Part shown: positions 45,618 to 54,321 of the stretch, piece by piece
How positions within the stretch are numbered: position 1 is the first letter of the stretch
Layout: the number at the start of each line of letters is the position of its first letter
Assembly: GCA_017435505.1 (NCBI GenBank)
Contig: JAFSEZ010000006.1
Coordinates: forward strand, 1-64,000
Length of the DNA stretch: 64,000 nucleotides
Reading direction: 5' to 3'
Origin: Akkermansia sp.
GTDB taxonomy: Bacteria > Verrucomicrobiota > Verrucomicrobiia > Verrucomicrobiales > Akkermansiaceae
Notes under the pieces: model-generated
Told to the model about the DNA's origin: nothing
Database searches by the model: none
What the model saw: the letters and a program-made list of their open reading frames with translations, nothing else
Translations under genes and position numbers: made by a program

Positions 45618-47123
45618 TTATTCGGTGGCGGGCATAGCTGTTTCCGGGGTCGTGCGCAGGGTATCCAGGTATTGCTGCATATCCTGTACCAGCTTGGGGT
45701 GTTGCGGGGCGATGTTGTGCTGTTCGTGTTTGTCTTGCGTTAAATCGTAGAGCTGCGGTGTTTTGCCCGGTATGTATTTGTGAGTCCCCCGGCGCAGGGC
45801 CAGGCGTGTGCCGTGTGCTTGCTCTACCAGGTAGCTGCGCCCCTTGGCATCTTGCCCCAGCAGGGCGGGGAGCTGCGCAAGACTATCCGGCAGCTGTTGC
45901 GCCGGCACGCCTGCTCCCACCAGTTGAGCAAGACTGCGTGCCAAATCCACCTGGCTCACCAGGGCATCACTCCTGCCGGCTCGCACCGCTGCCGGCCAGC
46001 GCACAATGAAAGGTACGCGCGTGCCGCCCTCTTTGAGCCCGTATTTGCCCCCGCTATAGGGGTGGGCGGGCTTGTGCCCGCGGCAAGCGGTTTCGGCACC
46101 ATCCAAGTAGCCATCGGCAATGACGGGGCCGTTGTCGCTGGTGAAGATGAAAAGGGTGTCATCCCCATATCCGGCTTCTTGCAGGGCTTGGCAGAGGGTG
46201 CCGATATTATCGTCCATCTGCACGGTGGCATCGCCGCGTATGCCCAACTTGCTCTTGCCCCGGTAGCGGGGGTGCGGGTCGCGCGGCACGTGGATATCAT
46301 TGCTGCAAAAGTAGATGAAAAGGGGCTCACCGGCGTGGCGTTTGATGAAGCGCACCGCTTCTGCGGTGATGGTATCTGCCAGTTCCTGGTCTTTCCACAG
46401 GGCTTTTTTACCGCCTTTCATGTGGCCGATGCGGGAGATGCCATCGATGATGGTTTTATCATGTTGTTTATCGGCCGAGCGCCCCCAGGGTTTGAGGAGT
46501 TCGGGGTGCTCATAGCCCAACAACTCACCCTCAAATCGGAATTGTGGATTGTAGTTTACTTTGATGGGATCTTCCGGATCTGCCCCCACGACCTCGCCAT
46601 TGCGCAGGTAGACGCAGGGTACGCGGTCACCCGTGGCGGCCATGATGAAGGAATAGTCAAATCCTACCTCGCGTGGTCCGGGGACAATGGGTTTGTTCCA
46701 ATCAATGGCGGCTTCTCCGCGCCCCAACCCCAAGTGCCATTTGCCGAAAGCGGCTGTGCGGTATCCGGCTTGTTGCATAAGGGCGGGCAGGGTGCAGCCA
46801 TCTTCTTTCGTGGGCAATATCAACTTGGCATCTCCGGGTAGGATACCCGTGCCTTTTTGTCTCCACGCATATTTGCCTGTGAGCAGGGAAAAGCGCGAGG
46901 GGGTGCATACGGAAGTGGTGCTGTGCGCATCGGTGAACAACAGCCCCTCCCCCGCCAAGCGGTTGAGGTTGGGACAGGGCACATCCTCGCACCCGTAGGC
47001 AGAGGTGTCGTGCAGCCCCACATCATCCGATAAAAAAAGAACGATGGCGCGTGGCTTATCCGGCAGCGCTAAAGCGATGCCGCCTGTCAGGAGGAGACTG
47101 ATTGTGCAAAGAAGTTTCCGCAT
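45618..47123 (-). CDS. Secreted arylsulfatase (S1 family)
   Basis: 501 residues with signal peptide MRKLLCTISLLLTGGIALA. The formylglycine motif is VCTPSRFSLLTGKYAWR with Cys73, of the Cys type, so it needs an anSME-like maturase, not present here. Other family features: FLSDDVGLHDTSAYG (metal ligands), FGKWHLG, FTSDNGP and GGTRVPFIVRWP. It should remove sulfate from mucin or other host glycans outside the cytoplasm. The substrate subfamily cannot be fixed by eye. It is transcribed leftward and convergent with the small gene at 45342; R1/R2 repeats lie upstream. Confidence 0.92.
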   Translation of the reverse strand: MRKLLCTISLLLTGGIALALPDKPRAIVLFLSDDVGLHDTSAYGCEDVPCPNLNRLAGEGLLFTDAHSTTSVCTPSRFSLLTGKYAWRQKGTGILPGDAKLILPTKEDGCTLPALMQQAGYRTAAFGKWHLGLGRGEAAIDWNKPIVPGPREVGFDYSFIMAATGDRVPCVYLRNGEVVGADPEDPIKVNYNPQFRFEGELLGYEHPELLKPWGRSADKQHDKTIIDGISRIGHMKGGKKALWKDQELADTITAEAVRFIKRHAGEPLFIYFCSNDIHVPRDPHPRYRGKSKLGIRGDATVQMDDNIGTLCQALQEAGYGDDTLFIFTSDNGPVIADGYLDGAETACRGHKPAHPYSGGKYGLKEGGTRVPFIVRWPAAVRAGRSDALVSQVDLARSLAQLVGAGVPAQQLPDSLAQLPALLGQDAKGRSYLVEQAHGTRLALRRGTHKYIPGKTPQLYDLTQDKHEQHNIAPQHPKLVQDMQQYLDTLRTTPETAMPATE

Positions 47124-47178
47124 GCCTTGTATCCTACCATGTTATTTACAAAAGAACCAGACTTTTTGAAAAAGACAG

Positions 47179-47314
47179 AGCAAACGCATTAGGCGAGATC
47201 TGACTTAAATAGCTGCTGGTGCTTGAATTTAAATTGCAAAATTCATATTTCAAATTTCAGATTGAAAAAATTGGCGCTGTCGCGCAAGAAAATGGGTGGG
47301 GGCATCTGCGCTTG
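47179..47314 (+). repeat. MITE-like repeat R1, copy 2
   Basis: Matches the reverse complement of 10366-10507, with termini AGCAAACGC and GCGCTTGCC where copy 1 has GGGCAAACGC and GCGTTTGCCC. Immediately followed by an R2 copy. The two together are bounded by AAACGCATTAGG (about 47183-47194) and CCTAATGCGTTT (about 47437-47448), a perfect 12-bp terminal inverted repeat. Confidence 0.8.
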
Positions 47315-47318
47315 CCGC

Positions 47319-47452
47319 CCCCGCCTTGAAGGCGGGGCGAGGCCAAAGTGTCGTTATCGTTTCGCTTTACATCTGACGCAAGTCAGCTAGCTCCAATAAA
47401 TGATAAATTTGAAATCACGCAAATGTGTCATAATCCTAATGCGTTTACCCTG
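47319..47452 (+). repeat. Dispersed repeat R2, full copy next to R1
   Basis: CCCCGCC-TTGAA-GGCGGGG hairpin (47319-47337), then the same sequence as 34932-35056 with few differences, through ACATCTGACGCAAGTCAGC, AATAAATGAT, TTTGAAATCACGCAAATG and TCATAATCCTAATGCGTTT. Confidence 0.85.
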
Positions 47453-47471
47453 GAAAAAATGATACGCAAAA

Positions 47472-47507
47472 CCCCGCAGATGCAGCAGCATGCCTGCACC
47501 TGCGGGG
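47472..47507 (-). terminator. Hairpin downstream of the peptidase gene
   Basis: CCCCGCAG (47472-47479) pairs with CTGCGGGG (47500-47507), with TGCAG/CTGCA extending the stem inside. On the minus strand GTTTTGCG follows. A second small GC stem (CCGGAGC/GCTCCGG) lies at about 47511-47532. Confidence 0.6.
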
Positions 47508-47601
47508 AGACCGGAGCTTCCGGCTGCTCCGGCTCGCTCTTTGCTATTACAGCATTTCGCCCTCTCATCATGATAAGAGGGGTAGAGTAGTTTTGCAGTC
47601 G

Positions 47602-48201
47602 CTAACTCAGGCGTGCGAATTGCACGTGCATCCAATCAATGTCGCGTTCGCGGCCTAGGGAGACTGCTCCGTGGCTCTCCCAGATTTCCCACCACGTGCG
47701 GCAGTCGCGGTGGGAGAGGGTGGCTCGCGGGGCTTTCATCTTGTAGGCATTGGCTGCGGGAGAAAAATCCAGTGCAATCCCCCATGCGTGCATGGAAAGG
47801 CTGCTGCCGCCGGTGCTGGTGCGGTAGTTGTAGCAGCCGCCGTACAAATCCAACCCCAGGCGGTGTATCTCCTCTTGTCCATAGTGTTCCAGGACCTCGC
47901 GCAAAGCTGCTTGCACATGCGGGGCGATGAGCTCGTGCACACGGATGCTGCGCACGGGCTTGCCATCGTAGAGCAGGGGATAGGGCGGCACAAGGGAGGT
48001 GAGCGCTCCTTCATTGCCGGGGCGGCCAAAGAAGCTGGTGCCACGGCGCACCTCTGCTTGGGTGGGCCATTGGGGGATAGTTGTGGCCGGGGTGATGCCC
48101 AGTTCTCGGCTCAGCGCTTGCACGGTGCGTGGACCAATGATGCCATCTGCTGCAACACCGATTTTTTTCTGGATGCGGATAATATCGTTTTTTATGTTCA
48201 T
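47602..48201 (-). CDS. Peptidoglycan peptidase, M15 / endolysin type
   Basis: 199 residues. N-terminal peptidoglycan-binding-like segment (DIIRIQKKIGVAADGIIGPRTVQALSRELG) followed by an M15-family zinc peptidase domain: SLSMHAWGIALDFSPAAN gives the first His and the Asp, and DIDWMHVQF the last His. This combination occurs in phage endolysins and VanY-like carboxypeptidases. No signal peptide and no holin or other phage gene is nearby, so it may be a lone phage remnant or domesticated lysin. It is followed by a strong hairpin and the R1/R2 repeats. Confidence 0.8.
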   Translation of the reverse strand: MNIKNDIIRIQKKIGVAADGIIGPRTVQALSRELGITPATTIPQWPTQAEVRRGTSFFGRPGNEGALTSLVPPYPLLYDGKPVRSIRVHELIAPHVQAALREVLEHYGQEEIHRLGLDLYGGCYNYRTSTGGSSLSMHAWGIALDFSPAANAYKMKAPRATLSHRDCRTWWEIWESHGAVSLGRERDIDWMHVQFARLS

Positions 48202-48310
48202 AGCGGGGGAATTCTGTTGCGAACTCTCCTATAGCAAATGATATCGCATCCCGGCAATGGTTGCGCCATGTGCCGCATGTGTGTCACCCTCTCTTCACCC
48301 CCAAAAAGCT

Positions 48311-48341
48311 GCCCCGCATTCTCCGGTGGGGAATGCGGGGC
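48311..48341 (-). terminator. Terminator of the rpmH-rnpA-yidD-yidC unit
   Basis: GCCCCGCATTC (48311-48321) pairs perfectly with GAATGCGGGGC (48331-48341). On the minus strand AGCTTTTTGG follows. Confidence 0.85.
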
Positions 48342-48369
48342 GCGAGAAAGCGATGGGGTGCCGGGACTT

Positions 48370-50277
48370 TTATTTCTTAGGTGTCACGTTGCGCATATTG
48401 GCTTGGCGTTGTTGCTCTGCCAAGGCGGCTTGCTGGGCTTCCATCATGCGTTCGAGAAAGCCCTTCTTGCCTTTTTTCTTCTGAGCCGGGGCCTTGGGTT
48501 CCGGCATGGGCATGCGGCGTATGATAATTGTCTGGATGATGGAGATGATGTTGGTGGTGGTCCAGTACAAGGCCAAGGCGCTGGGATAGGTGTAGCAGAA
48601 CAGGAAGAACACCACCGGCATGAACTTCATGATGCGCTGCTGCATCGGGTCGCCCGCCTGAGGCGTCATTGCCATTTGCACAATCATGGAGATAGCCATC
48701 ACCACCGGCAGAATGTTGATGGGTAAGTCCCATCCCAGGATGGTGAGGGTGCATACTGTGTCCATCTGGGAAAGGTCTGTCACCCAGCCCAAGAAAGGAG
48801 CCCCGCGGAATTCTGCGGCTGTTTGCAGCACGTAGAAGAAGGCGAAGAAGATGGGAATCTGCAGGAACATGGGCAAGCAGCCGCCCATGGGGGAGATGCC
48901 GCGATCGCGGTAGAGTTTCATCATCTCCATGCTGACTTTCTGCTGGTCATCCGGGTATTTCTCCTTGAGCTTCTGCATTTCGGGCTGCAGGCTGCTCATA
49001 GCCTTCATGCTGCGGTAGCTCTTGAGGTAGAGCGGCCAGATGAGCAGACGCACTACGATGGTCATGGCCACGATAGCCCAGCCCCAGTTGCCGAACCAGC
49101 CGTAGAAGACGTTGATGAGCCAGTTCATGGGGTAGCTGATGAGGTAGAGCCAGCCGTAGTCCATGATGCGGTCAATCATGCGGAAATCCGCCGTCATGTC
49201 GCTGAGCATCAGGTTGAGCTTCGGCCCGGTGAATATCTCGAAGGAGAGGGATTTTTGGCCACCTTGCATCTCGGCGGTCTTGGGGGAGAGGGTGAAATCC
49301 GGGATTCCCATACCCAGCTCCACGCCTTCAGCCTGTTCGCCGGAGACGGGCAGGGTGTACTTGACGGGGGCTGCGTAGAAGGCATTGTTGCCGGAGCCTT
49401 CGGTGGGCTTCACAAGAGCGGAGTAGTACTGGTTCATGGTACCGCCCCAGGTGAGGTTATCGCAACCGGTGGTGTAGATGCGCTCCTTGTCGGAGCCAAA
49501 GATGAGGGGACGGAAAGAACCGGGATTTTCCTTCTCAAAATCACCGTCTTCCAAGCGCACGTAGTAGGTGTAGTAGTTGCCTTCTTCCTTGGATATTTGG
49601 CTCATGCCACCGGCGTAGAGACCCCAGTTGTTGGCGGCCAGGGTATTGGCAGAGGTGTTTTGAATATCCACTTTGAGTGTGAGCACGTAGGCGTTGCCGT
49701 CTACCGTTACTTCCTCACCATCGCGGTTGACTTTGAGCGGTTTGAGGGAGTATATCTTGCGCACAATCAAATCGCCCACGCGAGCCCACATGGCCACTTG
49801 CGTGTCATTGGTCTGATCGGGGATGATTTGGTAGGGTGACTGATCGTAGGCGGGAGCCTGCGTGTTGCTCAGCCCGAACATGAGCGTGCCGATACCCTGC
49901 GAGGCAGAGCCGTTGATGCTCACATCCTGAGCCAGTTCGGGGCGTGTGCTGTTGATGGCCTTGCCGAGCATATCCACGCTGCGCACGCTACCCCCCAAAT
50001 CCTGGAAGTTGTATCGGGCTACGGGCTTGCCCTCTGCATCGCGGGAGGTGAGGGTGGCAATGATTTGCGGTGTGCGCGTGACAACAGGTGCTGCTGCCTG
50101 GGCTACCGGTGTGGTAGCTGTGGTGGCGGCCGGCGTTTGCGCTGCCGGTGTGGCCGGGGCTGTTTGCGCAGCAGGCTGTGCCGGAGCCGGCGTGGTTTGC
50201 TGCTCGCTCTGATACCAGAAATTGAGCCCAAGCAGACCCACGCAGAGGGTTACTACGAACCAAGCGGTTTTATCCAT
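48370..50277 (-). CDS. yidC: Membrane protein insertase YidC
   Basis: 635 residues. N-terminal membrane anchor (WFVVTLCVGLLGLNFWY), a Pro/Ala/Thr-rich linker, a large periplasmic beta domain, then the conserved insertase core of five helices starting near YGWLYLISYPMNWLINVFYGWFGNWGWAIVAMTIVVRLLIWPL, with the hydrophilic-groove Arg, and a basic C-terminal tail (KKKGKKGFLERM). Inserts proteins into the inner membrane with or without Sec. Last gene of the rpmH cluster, 24 bases after yidD. Confidence 0.96.
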   Translation of the reverse strand: MDKTAWFVVTLCVGLLGLNFWYQSEQQTTPAPAQPAAQTAPATPAAQTPAATTATTPVAQAAAPVVTRTPQIIATLTSRDAEGKPVARYNFQDLGGSVRSVDMLGKAINSTRPELAQDVSINGSASQGIGTLMFGLSNTQAPAYDQSPYQIIPDQTNDTQVAMWARVGDLIVRKIYSLKPLKVNRDGEEVTVDGNAYVLTLKVDIQNTSANTLAANNWGLYAGGMSQISKEEGNYYTYYVRLEDGDFEKENPGSFRPLIFGSDKERIYTTGCDNLTWGGTMNQYYSALVKPTEGSGNNAFYAAPVKYTLPVSGEQAEGVELGMGIPDFTLSPKTAEMQGGQKSLSFEIFTGPKLNLMLSDMTADFRMIDRIMDYGWLYLISYPMNWLINVFYGWFGNWGWAIVAMTIVVRLLIWPLYLKSYRSMKAMSSLQPEMQKLKEKYPDDQQKVSMEMMKLYRDRGISPMGGCLPMFLQIPIFFAFFYVLQTAAEFRGAPFLGWVTDLSQMDTVCTLTILGWDLPINILPVVMAISMIVQMAMTPQAGDPMQQRIMKFMPVVFFLFCYTYPSALALYWTTTNIISIIQTIIIRRMPMPEPKAPAQKKKGKKGFLERMMEAQQAALAEQQRQANMRNVTPKK

Positions 50278-50301
50278 GGTGTGTTTGATGATGGTTGAGG
50301 T

Positions 50302-50553
50302 TTAAGATGAATGAGAGCGGTGCGGTGGCACAGGATCGTGCCCATGCCCTCCCCACGGATTGCAGCGCAGAATGCGCCAAATCCCCATGGCTGTGCCTTT
50401 CAACACGCCGTGTGTCTGCACGGCTTGGATGAAATAAGTGGAGCATGTGGGGGTAAAACGGCAGCCTGCCATCGGCCCTGCTATGGCATGCAGCGGGGCA
50501 CTCACAAAGCGCTTGTAAAAGAGCACGGGGGCGATGATCAGGCGTTTCAGCAT
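50302..50553 (-). CDS. yidD: Membrane protein insertion efficiency factor YidD
   Basis: 83 residues. Signature SAPLHAIAGPMAGCRFTPTCSTYFIQAVQTHGVLKGTAMGIWRILRCNPWGGHGHDPVP with the three conserved cysteines. Overlaps the end of rnpA by 7 bases. Confidence 0.96.
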   Translation of the reverse strand: MLKRLIIAPVLFYKRFVSAPLHAIAGPMAGCRFTPTCSTYFIQAVQTHGVLKGTAMGIWRILRCNPWGGHGHDPVPPHRSHSS

Positions 50554-50906
50554 GTGGTGATTTTGCGGAGTTGGCGGCGCAGCAGATGCAGAAAATCCGC
50601 TTCCAGTTCGCGGTAGCTTGCATTGGCGGCTGCGGCTCGCACCACGAGAACGACAAAAAGACCGCCGGAAAGGGGCTCTGCGTGTTCCCGCAAGATTTCG
50701 CGTATCCGGCGGCGCAGCTTGTTGCGCGTGACGGCGTGGCCTATGCGTTTGGTGGTGATGATGCCAAAGCGGGAAAAGGCTGCTGCGCCATCGAGGGAAG
50801 GTGCGGTGTTAAGAACAAGGAAACGCCCTGCGGTCGATGTGCCGTCGGCTCGCACCATTGCGAACTCACTGGCTCGCTTCATGGTATGGCGCCGTGTCAG
50901 CAGCAT
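50547..50906 (-). CDS. rnpA: Ribonuclease P protein component
   Basis: 119 residues. The RNase P signature is FGIITTKRIGHAVTRNKLRRRIREILRE. It binds RNase P RNA and helps tRNA 5' maturation. Start at 50906 gives MLLTRRHTMKR, typical; an internal Met follows 8 residues later. Located between rpmH and yidD in the usual order. Confidence 0.94.
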   Translation of the reverse strand: MLLTRRHTMKRASEFAMVRADGTSTAGRFLVLNTAPSLDGAAAFSRFGIITTKRIGHAVTRNKLRRRIREILREHAEPLSGGLFVVLVVRAAAANASYRELEADFLHLLRRQLRKITTC

Positions 50907-51008
50907 CTTACACAGGGCGTTGCGTTATCCTGCGCGGAGGGGGTAGCTGCCCGCTTATCTCATGTTACCTGACAACAAGTAGCGGCTGGCTCTCCACTCC
51001 GGACGGTT

Positions 51009-51194
51009 TTATACACCGTGCTGAATGATGTGACGCTTGTATTGAATCTCTGCACCTTTGGGCAGCAGACGCTTACGCCCCTTGGCGCGGCGGCGTGCGA
51101 GGATGGCGCGGCCATTCTTGGAGGCCATGCGTGCGCGGAAACCGAACTGGCGCTTGCGGCAGCGCTTGGAAGGCTGGTATGTTCTCTTGCTCAT
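51009..51194 (-). CDS. rpmH: 50S ribosomal protein L34
   Basis: 61 residues. The conserved part [42 protein letters not shown] is complete; the extra ~15 C-terminal residues ([18 protein letters not shown]) exceed the usual 44-47. First gene of rpmH-rnpA-yidD-yidC, a cluster often near oriC with dnaA, but no dnaA or DnaA-box cluster was seen here. Confidence 0.96.
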   Translation of the reverse strand: MSKRTYQPSKRCRKRQFGFRARMASKNGRAILARRRAKGRKRLLPKGAEIQYKRHIIQHGV

Positions 51195-51255
51195 AGTCAG
51201 TATTTCTTTTCGTTAGAAGATTTTCTGCAGACCCGCTTGCGCGGTCGGGGTGGCT

Positions 51256-51283
51256 ATCATACCCCAAAATTGGCGTATGTCAA
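51256..51283 (-). promoter_or_regulatory. rpmH promoter
   Basis: On the minus strand TTGACA (51283-51278), 16 bases, TATGAT (51261-51256). About 60 bases of leader precede rpmH. Confidence 0.65.
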
Positions 51284-51329
51284 GCACCGTTCTTCATTTT
51301 TTTAGAAATTGTGGCAAAAATCAGCACAT

Positions 51330-52646
51330 TTAAGCATCTGCCACCATGAATTTCAGCTCAGCCTCGCAGGTGACTTCTCCATTGACTGTGCAGCGGCCAT
51401 TGCACACGCCGATGGCACCGCGCATCTTGGTGAGCTCGGCTTCGATGATGAGCACATCACCCGGTTCTACGGGTTTGCGCCATTTCACTTTGTCGCAGCT
51501 CATGAAGTAGCCTATCTTTCCTTGGTTTTCGGGGATGCGGAGCATGAGGATGGAGCCTACCTGAGCCATAGCTTCAAGCTGCAGCACACCGGGCATCACC
51601 GGCTTGCCGGGGAAGTGGCCTTGGAAGAAGGGCTCATTCATGGTCAGGTTCTTCTGGCCTACGCATTTGTTGTCACCCTCGAAGCCGAGCACGCGGTCAA
51701 CCATGAGGAAGGGGAAGCGGTGGGGAAGGAGCTTGAGCACCTCTGCCGTGTTGAGAACGGTGTCGCCGGAGGGGAAGACGAAGGGCTTGGGCTTCAGTGC
51801 TTCCATGCTTTCATAACTTTTCTGAAGCTTGGAGGCCATCTGTGTGTTGATGCCGTGGCCGGGCATGATGGCGATGACGTGCCCCAAGATGCGGCGACCA
51901 TTGAGGATGAGATCCCCGATGAGGTCCATGGCCTTGTGGCGAGCGCACTCGTTGTGGTGGCGCAGACCACCGGCGCAGAGGTATTGATCACCCTTGATGA
52001 CGATGGCGTTGTCCAGCGTGCCACCTTGGATGAGCCCTTTTTCCAACAGGGGTTGGATATCCTCGTAGAAGCAGAAAGTGCGGGCGGTGGAGAGCTCTTT
52101 CTCGTATGTTTCCGGGTTGATAACGGATGTGAAGAACTGAGTCACACGACCATTGGGGCCTACTGCGGTAAGGGAAATGCGGAACTCCTTATCGGGCATG
52201 ATGACGATGCGGGAGCCATTTTTGTTTTCCACTTGGTATGGCTCGCGGATTTCCCACACTTGGCAGGGGGCTTCCTGTTCTTCGATGCCGGCATTCTTGA
52301 TGAGTTCAACGTAAGGTGCAGCGGAACCATCGCCAATGGGCGGTTCGTTGGCATCCATTTCAATGATGGCGTTGTCCACCCCCATGCCGGTGAGGGCAGA
52401 GAGGATGTGCTCTACGGTGTGCACCTTGACGGAGCCATCGGCCAGTGTGGTGGCACGTTCAACCGTCTGCACATTGGCGGCAGAGGCATCAATGAACGGT
52501 TTGTCCGGCAGGTCGATGCGGCGGAATTTCAGACCGGTATTCACTTCTGCCGGTTTGATTGTCAGTTTGACCGGTTTACCCGTGTGAAGCGAAGTGCCCT
52601 GAATAGAAGCACACTTTTTGAGCGTTTTTTGCATGCGAATAGCCAT
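51330..52646 (-). CDS. Bifunctional LpxC-FabZ (UDP-acyl-GlcNAc deacetylase / hydroxyacyl-ACP dehydratase)
   Basis: 438 residues. The N-terminal ~290 are LpxC, the committed step of lipid A synthesis, with zinc ligands in HTVEHILSAL and HKAMDLIGDLIL and the conserved ARTFCFYEDI. The C-terminal ~145 are FabZ, with LLPHRFPFLMVDRVLGFE and the catalytic region FFQGHFPGKPVMPGVLQLEAMAQ. Such fusions are known from Bacteroidetes and related phyla. They show that the cell makes lipid A. A minus-strand TTCACA-17-TAGAAT box lies 11 bases before the start. Confidence 0.95.
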   Translation of the reverse strand: MAIRMQKTLKKCASIQGTSLHTGKPVKLTIKPAEVNTGLKFRRIDLPDKPFIDASAANVQTVERATTLADGSVKVHTVEHILSALTGMGVDNAIIEMDANEPPIGDGSAAPYVELIKNAGIEEQEAPCQVWEIREPYQVENKNGSRIVIMPDKEFRISLTAVGPNGRVTQFFTSVINPETYEKELSTARTFCFYEDIQPLLEKGLIQGGTLDNAIVIKGDQYLCAGGLRHHNECARHKAMDLIGDLILNGRRILGHVIAIMPGHGINTQMASKLQKSYESMEALKPKPFVFPSGDTVLNTAEVLKLLPHRFPFLMVDRVLGFEGDNKCVGQKNLTMNEPFFQGHFPGKPVMPGVLQLEAMAQVGSILMLRIPENQGKIGYFMSCDKVKWRKPVEPGDVLIIEAELTKMRGAIGVCNGRCTVNGEVTCEAELKFMVADA

Positions 52647-52889
52647 ATCGTGCTCGCATTCTACACGTTTTTTGAGGGATTGTGAAGCTCAAAATACTGC
52701 CCGTAGGTTGATTTTTTCGGGCTTTTTGGCGGCGTATTGCCAAAATCTGACAACTTGAAGGCGAAAAATCTTCTTTGGCGTTCACTTTACCTGCCTTTTC
52801 AGAAAAATAAATGGGTATTATATGATGAGTGCTTTTTCTCATCTAAGGGATGGCGACGAACTGTTTTTTCACTTGCCGACAACGAAGCA

Positions 52890-52916
52890 CCCCTGCTGCC
52901 AAGTCGGCAACAGGGG
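52890..52916 (-). terminator. Terminator-like hairpin after the lipoprotein pair
   Basis: CCCCTGCTGCC (52890-52900) pairs with GGCAACAGGGG (52906-52916) with one mismatch. No strong T run follows on the minus strand. The rest of the gap 52680-52890 shows nothing coding. Confidence 0.55.
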
Positions 52917-52952
52917 GCTGTGCAATCATACTGATATGGAAGCTACCGGTGA

Positions 52953-53459
52953 TTAGCGGCGCTTTTTCTTGGGTGCGGGGGCGGGTGCCGGTTTAGCCGG
53001 GGCGGCTGCGGGCTTGGAGGCTGTGCCGCGGGCTATCAGCGTATCCATCCCCTTGCCGGGGGGCAATATCTCTACAAGGTCGGCCGTGGCGCGAATCTCC
53101 GGTGTGCTGTACAGGAAGCGGTAGTTGCTCTTGTACTCATAGGAGTGGTTCACAAAATGACTGGCAATACCCTCGGGGGCAGCTCCTCGGTCTCGTGCAT
53201 TTTGATACATTTTGTTCACTGCCTCCGTTTCGCTGGCTAAGCGCACGGGGATGATGCCCAAAATCTTGAATCCTTGGGATTTGCCGACTGCGCGGGCGCA
53301 ACGCAGCTGCACATCGGCACTATCGACGTTGATGGATTTCATCATGGTATCCGCATGATCGCCGTGGTATGCTGTAGGATCCGTGGATTTATACATGCAG
53401 CTGGTGGTGGTGAGGGACAGACCAACCATTGCAATCAATGTGAGAAGTTTCTTATTCAT
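52953..53459 (-). CDS. Lipoprotein, DUF6567-like, paralog B
   Basis: 168 residues. Signal sequence MNKKLLTLIAMVGLSLTTTSC with the lipobox cysteine. The middle (DVQLRCARAVGKSQGFKILGIIPVRLASETEAVNKMYQNARDRGA, ATADLVEI) is shared with the gene upstream and I recognise it as the small DUF6567-type lipoprotein family. The C-terminus adds an Ala/Pro/Lys-rich tail ending KKKRR, which may bind polyanions. Function unknown. Confidence 0.8.
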   Translation of the reverse strand: MNKKLLTLIAMVGLSLTTTSCMYKSTDPTAYHGDHADTMMKSINVDSADVQLRCARAVGKSQGFKILGIIPVRLASETEAVNKMYQNARDRGAAPEGIASHFVNHSYEYKSNYRFLYSTPEIRATADLVEILPPGKGMDTLIARGTASKPAAAPAKPAPAPAPKKKRR

Positions 53460-53482
53460 ACACGTTATGGGGTAAAGGTTTG

Positions 53483-53998
53483 TTAACTTCCGAATACAGA
53501 TTCAATCGCGCCGGTAATTAATTTGTATGGTGCAGAGAGGAATGCGCCCAAACCGGAGGATTCTTCTTCTGACTGTGCGGGAGATGCAGCTGCATCAAGA
53601 GCTGCGCCATTGCTGCCATGCTGAATCTCAACCAGGTCTGCCGCTACGCGTATGACCGGGCTGCTGCCTACGATGTAGTAGTTTGCGCTTCGTTCAAACG
53701 AGGTGTTCACAAACTGGCGAGGCGTGCCCTCCAACTGAGCACCGCGCTGGCGAGCATTTTCATACATCTTGTCAATGGCTTCGGATTCGCTTGCCGTTGT
53801 AATCGGGATGATGCCAAGCAGGTTGAAACCACGGGATTCGCCATAGGCGCGACCACATACCATCTTAACATCGTGGCGTTCGGTGTTAATTTTGCCGGTC
53901 AGCGGGCGAACACCATTCAGGGGATCCGGCTGCCCGTATTGGGTGCAACTTGCCAAGCAGGCAAGTGCAATAGCCAGGGAGACTGTTTTGATATTCAT
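53483..53998 (-). CDS. Lipoprotein, DUF6567-like, paralog A
   Basis: 171 residues. Signal sequence MNIKTVSLAIALACLASC with a lipobox. Core VKMVCGRAYGESRGFNLLGIIPITTASESEAIDKMYENARQRGA and VAADLVEIQHG aligns with the downstream paralog, but its tail is different (SGLGAFLSAPYKLITGAIESVFGS, amphipathic). The two genes are 23 bases apart and arose by tandem duplication. Function unknown. Confidence 0.8.
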   Translation of the reverse strand: MNIKTVSLAIALACLASCTQYGQPDPLNGVRPLTGKINTERHDVKMVCGRAYGESRGFNLLGIIPITTASESEAIDKMYENARQRGAQLEGTPRQFVNTSFERSANYYIVGSSPVIRVAADLVEIQHGSNGAALDAAASPAQSEEESSGLGAFLSAPYKLITGAIESVFGS

Positions 53999-54294
53999 GT
54001 TTTGTTGTGTAAGTTGTAGTTGTTTGCTTGTAAATGTAGCGCAAAGAGATATGCGCGTACGAAATGACTATATGACACTCTCACCAAGATAAGTCAAGCA
54101 GAAAAATGTATTCATTCGATTTTTGAACGTGTGATTTGTCGCATGCAGAATAGATTTTCTTACCGGGAGGGGGCATCTTTCAAAACTCTTTTGTTGTTTC
54201 GATGGCTTAGAAAATCTTTGGTAATATGTGCTTTTTAGTATACAGAGAAACGATTAAGCTTGCCATCTGAGGTGGAGAGGAGTATCATCCCTGA

Positions 54295-54313
54295 CCCTCC
54301 GGAAGGGAGGGGG
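54295..54313 (+). promoter_or_regulatory. Hairpin covering the ribosome-binding site of the ArsB/NhaD-like gene
   Basis: CCCTCC (54295-54300) can pair with GGAGGG (54306-54311), which is the Shine-Dalgarno sequence. GGAGAGG at 54274-54280 could pair with CCCTCC instead and free it. A possible promoter (TTTGGT-16-TATACA) starts the leader near 54253. The arrangement resembles a translational switch, but no known riboswitch consensus was recognised. Confidence 0.4.
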
Positions 54314-54321
54314 TGAATGTT

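Noticed and set aside
51009..51300. Possible oriC near rpmH-rnpA
   Set aside because: The cluster is often next to oriC, but no dnaA gene, DnaA-box cluster or AT-rich unwinding element was seen.
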